Below, in pieces: positions 53,182 to 62,744 of a stretch of 64,000 nucleotides of DNA. Below the pieces are notes generated by a model. It made no database searches, was not told where the DNA came from, and saw only the letters and a program-made list of their open reading frames with translations. A program made the translations under genes and the position numbers. The stretch lies in assembly GCA_019925105.1 (NCBI GenBank), contig JAHGAU010000016.1:1054001-1118000 (forward strand), given 5' to 3'. The number at the start of each line of letters is the position of its first letter. Position 1 is the first letter of the stretch. The DNA comes from Niebla homalea (lineage: Eukaryota > Ascomycota > Lecanoromycetes > Lecanorales > Ramalinaceae).

Positions 53182-54083
53182 TCAATTGGCACACCTACTG
53201 AGGCCAAAAATTCTATCAGCGACCCCCATATAGTCTGCCAGTCGATAGTGCCGTTGCTCAACGGAGCCATGTAGGGACAGTCCAAGGTCGCTAAGAAGAT
53301 GATTGATGTCGGAATCTGGAGCCAAATAAGTCATGTTTCCGCATTTATCAGCGAGATTCATCCCACCTGTCAGCAGTCTTAGCTCTTCCAAATCTGTGGG
53401 AGAATCACGCAGCGAAACATTGTTATGGTCTTGCATGGTGACCAAGTGCTGATTTTGGAGAGGCGAATCGACAATGTTCTGCCATCTTGCTAGGTTATTT
53501 GTCTCTCTGATAAAATCTCAGCACTTGACAGCCCAGGGGCCATTATCAGATCCACTCACGTCGCGTCCTCTCGTGCTTTGACACGAGCCTGGAGCTCGGA
53601 GATAATGTGACGTTGGCGGGAAGAACCGAAGGGATCCTGCGAATTGGCCAAAAGGGCTGCCTCTCTGGTAGATCCAATCAGTCTAAAGTACAAGTGTATT
53701 GCGCTTGATACTTACAGTGACTCTTCCTTGACTTTGATGGTCGCGCGAAGTTTGTCAATCTCCCTTTGTAAGTTGCAGTCCGATCGCTCCCGGAGCTTGG
53801 CCCGGAGACTCTTGATCTCCACTTCCATGTCCTTGATGAGTACTCTCCCCACTCTTTTATCAACCTTTGCTCGTTTCGAAACAGCGGCATTGTTGATTCT
53901 GCCATCCTTCAATGCGGAGAATCCTTCTTTTATCTCATCTTGCATCGTTGTCACTTTGCTCACAAGGCTCAAGAGAGCGCGGCTCGTGTCTAGATCTCTG
54001 ATGGCTGGGTGTGTGGTTTCAACGACCTCGTCACAATCATCCTTGAGAGCGTCGCTGGTTTTACTGAAGTCGTGGCCTGCCAT
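53182..54083 (-). CDS. coiled coil plus YIGV module (family member 7)
   Basis: Four exons, 54083-53716, 53664-53560, 53506-53367 (140 bases) and 53315-53182, give 248 residues. The first two exons encode a coiled coil (KVTTMQDEIKEGFSALKDGR; EVEIKSLRAKLRERSDCNLQ; ISELQARVKAREDAT). The module reads NNLARWQNIVDSPLQNQHLV, SPTDLEELRLLTDSDINHLL, SDLGLSLHGSV, and YRLADYMGVADRIF. It differs from relatives by one extra intron within the coiled-coil part; the extra exon of 105 bases keeps phase. The second and third introns sit where introns 1 and 2 do in the three-exon members. Confidence 0.85.
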
Positions 54084-55188
54084 AGTTTAGGTCGTGGTGT
54101 GTGATTAATGATGTGCGATACAGAGATGGGAGGTGATTAGAAGGGGGAGAAAGCCATTAAAAATTATTTGAGCGGCTTGTGTATTGCGCACACAAATTAG
54201 TGTGTTGGCTAGGAGAGCAGGAACTTCGGCGGTGTTCCAGAGTATATACTGTACCACAATCGCTATCAAACAGGTTGAAAGGAGCACCTTCGCATCTCGT
54301 CTACATAAAACTCGACAATTAATCTCAACACTGTTTTCAACACCTCATCCTCTGCCTTCTCCAGTCATCGAACACGCAGCCATAATTGCATTGCTAGAAA
54401 GTGCAACTCTTTCCTGTTGCAACACGGCCCTCGATCTGACTGCTTCAGGCCAAATTGTTGACCATTGACCCAAGCCAATCACCCAACACTTGAAGGCGAT
54501 GTCTCATGTCGTCATTCAAATGTATCAAACTATCAAACGAATATGATGGATGGACTTTGAAAGTCTAGGGCGAAAACATTCTACGTATCTCAATGCAGCT
54601 TAGCGCATATTAACAAAAACCACTCAACCTCATCTCTGGATTTGTAAATGTAATATTCCGACGCTGGATGGCAGAAGAAAGGCTGCATTGGGTTAGTGCG
54701 TGGATATCACGTGTATGGGAAATGTCACCATGGCGTGGTGGTGCCGGAGAGAGGAGGACAGTAGCTGCGAATTTCAAGGTCAGCACCGGTAGGTCATGAA
54801 CGAGCAGTTGAAACGAAACTGCCAATTCATCTAGCTACACGCATTACTCGTAACCAAGATATTCTCTGGTGGATTTTTTGACATGCATGGGCCTGGCTAA
54901 ATCATCTTGACCAAGCCCTAAGCCATACAAATGCTGCCGAAATTGGAGCCCGACAGCTCTGCAGGCTCTGTGGCATGAAGCAGCAGTAAAGCAGGAAATT
55001 GGACAACCATGGCGTCATTGAGCTCGAGTAGAGATGCTCTGTAAGCATTACACACGTTTTCAAGTCCTAAGAAGAGATTTTTGCCCACAAGAAGCCCACT
55101 TGGCATGCTGCGTAAGCCTTCCGCTCAATCCTCATATATCGCTCTTGGAGTACCGAATCTTGCTCGTATCCCACAACCGCAAGTACTC
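54084..55188. other. intergenic, nothing recognised
   Basis: The first 200 bases are the promoter of member 7. The remainder has only short frames without support. Confidence 0.5.
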
Positions 55189-55892
55189 TTATACCTTGCT
55201 GCAACAAGGATTGGGAGTGTTGATTATTTCCGGTTCCTGAAACACCTTGTCTGCGACACAAAGGAAGTCCGCCAATCGATAGAGCCTCTGGTAATGATTG
55301 CCATGCACGGGTAAGTGGACGGCCTGAAGCACCTCCACGAGCCTAGTATCTATACGATATCAGTCTCTGCTTCAACCGTTCGGGAGACCAATGATGACTG
55401 ACGTCTGAAAAGATCCAACTCATGAGGAGATGGCGGCATGTTGGGCACAACGCGATTCTCGAGATCTCGCATTGTGCCAGCCTTCAGTCGAGTTGTAATG
55501 GAAGAAGGCTCGTTGTGAAGCTTTGTGGCGATGTAACTTGTCCGATATATAGCAAGTATCCATAGTAACACAAGCATACCACCTACTTACTTTGCGTCCA
55601 TTTTAGCATTTTTGCTCGCATGAAGGCCCCCGATGTCCTGCTCTACCCCGCTAGAAGTCTCCGTCTGATCTTTGCGGACACCCATAATGATCTCCAAACA
55701 GGTCATCTGGTCTCTCATGTGGTTCAGCTGTTGAATGGTCTCGTTCAACCCGTCTTTCATGCCCTTGGCTTGCTCTAGCGCATCTCCCAGGCTTTCCGCG
55801 TGTTGCAACCTTTGTAACTTGGTCGACTTTTGGATCTCGTGACTCATTAGTCTGAGCATGCTGCTGACCAAGCTGAGGTCTGGCTTTGCCAT
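55189..55892 (-). CDS. coiled coil plus YIGV module (family member 8)
   Basis: Exons 55892-55591, 55536-55403 (134 bases) and 55349-55189 give 198 residues. Exon 1 begins MAKPDLSLVSSMLRLMSHEI and is coiled coil (ETIQQLNHMRDQMTCLEII). The module reads YIATKLHNEPSSITTRLKAG, NRVVPNMPPSPHELDLFRHT, RLVEVLQAVHLPVHGNHYQR, and LYRLADFLCVADKVF, so the usual YMGV is FLCV here. All junctions keep frame with phases 2 and 1. The start is paralogous to the broken gene at 59015 (MALPDFSSNGTMLRLISGPM). Function unknown. Confidence 0.83.
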
Positions 55893-56882
55893 TTCTGTTG
55901 TCTGAGATTGTGTGAGGAACTGGATGGTCTGTATCAAGGGGTAATCGTATGTATGATCAGGTTCGAGCCACAAAAAGAAGTACGAAGGAGGAAAGAAGAG
56001 AACTGGGAGGATCAAATGTTATTACAGCCTATTCATAATACAGAGACCAAGTGTCAAAAGCCGGTACCGCCTTGCGAGTGTATCCACGACGTCAGTAGTG
56101 TTTTAGCTGGTGTTGCAAGCCTGAGTGTTGCATGTCGGGATCCTTGATCGGTTGTTGGCTGCGGCAATCAGTACTCAGAGAAAAAGTGCAAGTCACATGA
56201 GGTGAAGGTTTAGAGGTCTCACGTGGAACGTACGTAATGACGAGACAGACAGCGATCAAAGCTTAGAAGCCTCAGAAGATCCAACAAGTCGAGCGGTGAT
56301 TGGTGACTACAGAAAGGTCAATTGTGGAGATATACCATTGGCCTGACGGACTCGACGCAGATGCCGCGTCCATGCTAGAATCAACAGAGAGTACTTCCTG
56401 CTCTAAGCACTCTCTATCCCCAGGCTCCCGTGCTCATCGTCTGGTGAAATGCGCTTGTTTGGCCCCAGCCTCTAATTTCCGAAGTCATAGAATTTTGCAT
56501 CCTGCACAAGCTTGCTCACTGTGGCCCTACGCTTCCCTCAGACATCTTGTTTACCACCCCATAACGCTTTGCCGGTCGATACATCCGTTGATCCTTATCA
56601 CCAGCGAGAAAGAGATCCCATTTCGCAAGAAGTCCGTTAATCTTATCCTCCGGCAATCAGGTAAGATTAAAATCAGATTTACCAGAGAGGTCTGGGCATA
56701 TTTAACTGTGAAGCTGCCTCTCTTGTCTTCGATCTTCTATTAACAACGCCCTGGACTGTTGCCGTGGTTTGGCATAAAGTCGAAGGGCTGGAACACTAGA
56801 TTCGGATAGTTGGTGGGGAGCCCAATGCAGGAAGTCAGTACTGTCGGACGTTACGAAAGTAGTGGATCAGCTTTCTCTACCT
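55893..56882. other. intergenic, nothing recognised
   Basis: Promoter of member 8, then a stretch with a 147-residue plus frame (56300-56743) that does not begin with a supported start and has no family. On the minus strand the last possible exon of the broken gene at 57675 may extend here (LPTNYPNLVFQPFDFMPN near 56770-56820). Confidence 0.4.
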
Positions 56883-57675
56883 CACCTTGCCTCCGTACTA
56901 GTCCTGTCACCCCAGTCACACTCGTTGTGTGCTTGTGAGTTGCTATCCATGGTGTGTCGTAACCTCGTACGCAACTCTGCATTCTCCTGTTCCAATTCCT
57001 GAATCCGCACATCCTATTTCTGGATATCTACATTTGTTTCAACGTCTTCGAATAGACTCGTCCTAGTACTTTTAGGTTGGATGGGTGGGCTATCAGGGGG
57101 CACTGACGGAAAGTCATCGAAGAGACTCGGGTTTATGCCTTCCCATGGCTCAGAGGGAGAATCATTGTTCCTTCCAGTACCATCCATGCACCTCGGCTTC
57201 ATTCCTTGCATCCCAGTGTAAGGGACAACCCTCTTGTTACAGGGCCATTGCAAAAACTTCTCTCTGACCCTTTCAGCGGTGCGTACCCCAGATCATATGT
57301 TTCCCCACTTTCTACTTCCGCTTTGGGCCAGTCATCGATAATACTTGTGGTCTTTAACCCAGGGATTCTATAAGCCCACTCTTGCTTCTTTTGATCCTCC
57401 TCCTCGATCTCGCCAAGATCATCGAGTGAACTCGTCTTTGTCCCTTCAGTATCCATCCCGATCTGCTCATCCCTTGTTCCATTCGATTCTGAACTTCCAG
57501 ACCTGTTGAAGTTGCCTAGACTCATCTCTTTTCGTAGCTTAAGGATCTCCTTTGCGAGCGTCAAGCGAGTTTTACGTGCGCTGCGACCAGTTTCGAGGGT
57601 GAATGGGATTCGATGAAGCTCTTCCTCGATTGTTTTGAGCGCCAGGTTGATTTGTAAAAAATTTGGAGCCGACAT
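56883..57675 (-). pseudogene. broken coiled-coil gene of the minus-strand array
   Basis: The ATG at 57675 starts MSAPNFLQINLALKTIEEEL, a helical leader, then a repeat of short acidic motifs: SSLDDLGEIEEE, TSIIDDWPKAEVE and, in another frame, PSLFDDFPSVPPD and TSLFEDVETNVD. The shift between frames near 57200-57250 could be a 44-base intron or an indel. The second frame then hits an in-frame TAG (AAATAGGAT, one C-to-T change from CAG) directly before clear coiled coil (DVRIQELEQENAELRTRLRH), after which a GTGAGG donor follows. The YIGV module is not found downstream. It looks like a family member that lost its C-terminal module and carries a stop, though real splicing could rescue part of it. 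Confidence 0.5.
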
Positions 57676-58769
57676 GATCGCGACTTCTAGACCTGCAAGT
57701 ACGATTGACAGGGAAAGATGGAGAACATCAAGCAGACGGATATGTGTGGGGTTTTGCCGTGTTGTAGTTCAGCGGGACCTGCAGCGCAACACTGTGAATA
57801 TCGAGTTGACGCGGCACGGGCCAATGGCCGGGCGTCTCAACAATAGGTCGCCATTATAAAAACTTAAGCGGATGGAGGATTTGTTGAGAACTACTTGGCT
57901 GTATTGTTGCTTGTTAAAGGTGTACCTCGGTTACTATGACGTTTGGACCACTGACAATATTCTTCCCTCGATTGAATCAGAAACTTTAGATCTCCATTAC
58001 TTACAACAGCCAATTTCGGCGAGGAATTCCAGTTCGACCGTTTCTCCTAGGTCCATAATGACTCATCATTCTGTGAATGTCACAAGATGGCGGACTATCT
58101 ATGCATCTTCTACATCACTGCTACTCAGCCAGGGATATACCAGCAATTTACTTGGGCAACCAGAGTTACGCCCTACCTCCAGCCTCGCTGTCGAAGTCTG
58201 TCAACGATGAGGCTCACCCGGGTCGGACAGAGTCCTCATTTTGTCTTACATGCGTAATTTTGTCCAATTTATGCACTCTCTGCCTCTTGTATCGTTTAAG
58301 CTGCAAGCACAATCATAGGCCTCGGTCATCCCCAATCGTATGATTACCCTAATCTACCTTCCCAATCCTCTGGCCATCTTGTCAAACCGAAAACGTGATT
58401 ACCGAGGCCTTTGAATTCCGCCAAAGATACAGTCTCTCACTCTCATTCCCGTGGAAGACCAAACCTTATACGAACATGTAGTTTGAAGACCTCAGTCTGT
58501 AAGATATCAGCGTCAGTAAGATTCAACAACGCACTCCCTGACCTTGCAGCCGCCGCTAATCAGTCAAAAGTGAGGGACAGACCATGAGCAGTCACTCCTT
58601 GCTAGTTCTTGGGTAAAGAAGATAATACTCGGAAATCGGTCTAGATCAGAAGATGTCGTGCTCCTGGCGTGAGCTTTGAATTTACTGGGAGACCCTTTTA
58701 TGGCTTATTAGGGATGTGGAGGCATGTTACCTGGCAGCTGTTCTCATTTCAAGTGGTTTGTGATACTCC
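57676..58769. other. intergenic, nothing recognised
   Basis: Promoter of the broken gene at 57675 and further DNA without supported genes. Plus frames at 57872-58343 overlap in two phases and have no family. Confidence 0.5.
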
Positions 58770-59015
58770 TTAACAAGCCGTGCCTGAATCATGATCCCCC
58801 TTTAACATTGCTCTATTGGTACCAATGTGGCTTTCTTGCCTATCAGATGTTTGCATGATCTCGGAACCCATGTCTTGTACTACGTTCTTGGTTTCTGGGA
58901 TGGATTTGCTGGTTTGACTGCTCGATTCTACGCCTGGGATATTGGGCATTGCTTTCATTGGTCCACTGATCAGTCGCAGCATAGTACCGTTTGAGCTGAA
59001 GTCAGGGAGGGCCAT
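58770..59015 (-). pseudogene. truncated paralogue of family member 8
   Basis: The ATG at 59015 starts MALPDFSSNGTMLRLISGPM, clearly related to MAKPDLSLVSSMLRLMSHEI of member 8. The frame closes after 81 residues (HIGTNRAMLKGDHDSGTAC). In the next frame RLVKEYHKPLEMRTAAR followed by a GTAACA donor may be the remains of what followed. No module exon can be found in the next kilobase. A 5' fragment of a duplicated gene, or an orphan small protein derived from one. Confidence 0.5.
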
Positions 59016-60027
59016 GCTCAAGTTGAGCTGACATTTCCGTTGCTGATGTGATGGTGAGAGAAAGACACTCTGCGTGGAGAAAGAAAGGAAAGGGTTATTG
59101 TGCACCTCTCCACCGTGCATCTGCACCACACATGCTTTCCCATGCGACACGTATAAGAGTGAGTGTGGTCGGCATAGCTGTCGGCAATGGGAGCATCTCG
59201 GGTTGCGTAATAACGGCAACGACCGTGTTGTTGGGCATCGCATAGAGGTAACGTTCTGCGTGAGCTAGTGGGTAACATAGAGACCAAAAGCAACACGACT
59301 ATCACATGATACAGGCATGGTGAAAATCCAATTTACCTTGCCGCTCAGCAAGCTTGTGAGGCTGCGACAGCCTCGCTGTATGATTCACACAGCAAGCAGA
59401 CTCCGCAGACATCTCTGGTTTACGGCGCCCTCCATGTTTGTGTAGACGTGTTACAGCTACCTCTTGGATTCAAGTATGTTGCCTTTGGACGAGTACTATG
59501 CTGGTAGTCGTCAAGATCGGCAATGGTGGTAATACATACCTACCTTTTGATCGCTCCTATCATCACGGCCACAGCCACGGCCATGGTCGCTTTTGAGACC
59601 GGCGTCGCAGCGGCCGCTGTCCCTACCGCGATTGACCCGGGTACTGCATGGGTGCTGGCGTAAGACGCGAGCAAGGCCCGGTGGGAAAATTCTGCAGAGT
59701 GTACAAACCTACATGGCAAAAGGGGTGTACAGTAACTCTCAATGAAAAGAAAGTGGGTAAGCAAGGATACTTTCGGGTTGGGTTGACTGTCATCACAACG
59801 CACTATCGGTCTATGGAAGATGGCAAGCAATTGCACCCCAGATTTCATGGATGAAGGACAGACTGCATACGCGGGCAAAGATTGCCATGAACGAGCTATA
59901 ATGATCATCTAATTCAGCTTCCGTCTATGATTGGTACTGTGGAGCTCTTGTGCAAGTACAAATAGGAGCGAAATGTCTATATGAAGCCATGAGCAAGTGC
60001 TGCAGCCTTGCCTGACCCTCTCATTCC
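59016..60027. other. intergenic, nothing recognised
   Basis: Promoter of the truncated paralogue, then DNA up to the 3' end of the potassium transporter gene. The minus frame 59540-59908 is Ala/Val-rich at its end and lacks support. Confidence 0.5.
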
Positions 60028-62744
60028 CTAAAGCATCTTCACCCAGCCTACTTCAACGACCTTTGCAGGATCCAAGAACTCCATGTTCGCCACCCTGCTC
60101 CCAGTGTTGCTCCTCAACCATAGGAATGCCGCCAACGCTACCTTTCTGGTTGCCCCACTTAAGCCTGCGCCTGCCCGCACCGTGGGACAGTACTTGCTAC
60201 CAGCGCGTGTAGAGACGCGCATTTGTTCTTTGCCGACGATATGGATGACTTGGGATTCGTATGAGGTTTGGAGAGCACAAAGCTCTGCATGAATGGCGGA
60301 TGATTGTGTAAAAGGTAACGAGCTTTCTGCAGATGGAGCGTGTTCTATTTCAGGCGGTGTGACCGAAGTCTGCTCAGCCGAGCCATCAATGTTATCTTCC
60401 AAAGTTCTGGCATCATCGCGGATGACGAAGGCCTTTAACTCCTGGAAGATTATCGAGCCTAGGTCGTTCGTCAAGATGTTGTCCGTGTAGCCGTGTCTTA
60501 CTGTGATTCGATACAGATGCCTCAACGAGGAATTTAATGGCGCTAGTGGAAATACGCGCGATACGCTGAAGCGTTCATCGGGTGGGACGGAGGGAGATGA
60601 CAAAGGCCGAATGTTAAAGAACACCCCCACGGCGGGCATGGCCTGGAATTTCTGCACAAAGTGCACAAAAACTGTAGGTGTGCTGTTGGGGAGACCTGAC
60701 TTGTCGAAGAAGATTCCAATGCCTTCTACTATCGAGAGAGTGGCAGACCCCATGGCAGATGTCGGGCGTAGCGTAGGCACGCTCGTGATCTCGTTGACGT
60801 TGTTCAAGTTGGAGGAGTTCGACGATGATGCTGAGCTTATATCATCAAGTAGCTGAGCAGGTGATACGTGATCTTCGGCTTCGGCGGCCCATTGGCTCTC
60901 CTTTCCGTAGCGCCAGAGCACAAAAATGCTGGAGAGAAGCACGGCTAGGCAAAGAGTGAACCACGCACCGCTAGGAACTTTGGTCAATGCGGATGATAGG
61001 TAAAGAGCGTCCAGCGTGCCAAAGACAAAGAAGCCAGAGAGAATAACCGGAATGGGAAGACGCCAGACTACAACGGCAACCAGTGAGACCATGCTGGTGG
61101 TGATGAAGGTAACAAGAATGACGCAGACTCCATAAGCTTCTCCTAGCTTGGTAGTCTAGAGGATTGAGGGGTCAGTTAACAAGCGCCCCCGATAGACCTT
61201 TGGACATCCAGCAGTCAAGCATTACGAAGGTTGATCCGGGGTACTTACATTGCTGTAGGCAGCAGTGATGCAGATAGTCCCAATCATGAGCAGCCAATTG
61301 ACCCAGGGAATGTAGATCTGGCCGTGGAATCTTCTTGAAGTATGCTTCACCTTGGTCTGCGGGAAGTATGAGAGTTTGACGATTTGCGAGAGAAGCTGAG
61401 AGTGTACCATTAGCTCGTTTGCTGTAAAGAGAAGTGGGAAATCTGCTCACCTGGAAAGTTGCAGTGATCATGGTCTGACTCGCTACGACAGCTGCCAAGA
61501 TTGCCACAACCAGGCTAGGGTAGAGCATCCCAGGCGGCACGCTGTTGAAGAAGGGATTAGAGTAGGCTCCTTTGTTCTGGCTGATATAGGCTGCCTGTCC
61601 AATATATGCCACGAGTAAGCATGGATAGGCAAAGCACAGCCAGCTCAGCTGGATTGCCCGTCTGGTGAAAGCGCCTAGGTCCGCAAACAAGGCTTCGACA
61701 CCGGTGAAAGCCAACAAGATGCCTCCAAGGGAACGCCAGCCATCGGTCTTGTTGCGGACAAAGTAGGAGCCAGCAAAGTAAGGGGAGAATGCTTTCAGGA
61801 CAAGATGATCGAAGTGGACGAGGTTGTAGATGCCGAAAGTTAGGTTGAAGATGAGCCAGAGGCAGACGATCGGTGCGAATGTGGTGCCCAATTTGGTTGT
61901 TCCCAAGGGTTGGATCAGAAACAAGAGGATCAGGATGGCGCAAGAAGTGCCGACTATGGTTGACTTGGTGATGTTGTCGCTGACCACCTCGAGACCCTGT
62001 ATGGCACCAAGAACGGATTGCGCTGGTGTGAGCACGCCATCGGACATGACAAGGGAAACTCCTAAGACGCCAATGACCTTCAGAAATGCTTTGGTGATTC
62101 GACTGTTCTCCAGAAAGAAGCGAGCCTGGCGATTGCCGTTCGGAACGTCGCTTGTGTTTACTCTTTCCATTTTGATCCCTCGCTCTTCCCTTGGGTCCCG
62201 GCGAACGATGTTGGCATAGCGGCTAAGCAAGCTGTATATGGCAAAGGTGCCGCCCTCGCCTTCATCATCTGCGCGAAGGACGATGAGGATGTATTTGATT
62301 GAGACCATGAGAGTCAAGGACCAAATGATGAGGGACAGGGCGCCCAACAGATCATCATGGCTGGGCTCGGAGGAGAAGGTAGAGGAATAGACGTAAAGTG
62401 GTGAGGTGCCGATGTCCCCGTAGATGACACCAATAGATTGGTAGGCGAGCCAAAGTAAGAGTCTCCCATGGAATTTCTGTAAATCCATCAGTCTCGTCAA
62501 CAATAAACTCAGCGGTTGCACCACATACCTGTCCCTTCCTTATGTCTCGTTCATCCCCTTCACCAGCACCTTCGATTTCCTTCTCGGTTAGCACCATTGC
62601 ATTGTCCCCCTTCCTTGAGTTGACTGCGGGCAGCTGCGGTTCATTGTAAAAGATATGCGGATCATTCGTGAGTGTTGTGGGTACGGTATCATGTCTTTTG
62701 TGAGTACGGGCATCATCCTGCGATGAATGCGGATTGGAGCCCAT
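60028..62744 (-). CDS. HAK1: HAK/KUP-family high-affinity potassium transporter
   Basis: Four exons, 62744-62529, 62476-61451, 61395-61249 and 61155-60028, give 838 residues, the usual length. After a hydrophilic leader come the family hallmarks: GVIYGDIGTSPLYVYSSTFS in helix 1, GEGGTFAIYSLLSRYA, LGVSLVMSDGVLTPAQSVLGA, LAFTGVEALFADLGAF, YPCLLVAYIGQAAYI, and KVKHTSRRFHGQIYIPWVN before the last helices. About 12 helices are followed by a long cytosolic C-terminal domain with SGLPNSTPTVFVHFVQKF and YRITVRHGYTD. HAK proteins take up potassium, probably with protons, across the plasma membrane when external potassium is low. All introns are phase 0. The gene is intact and marks the return to conserved DNA to the right of the orphan array. 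Confidence 0.95.
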
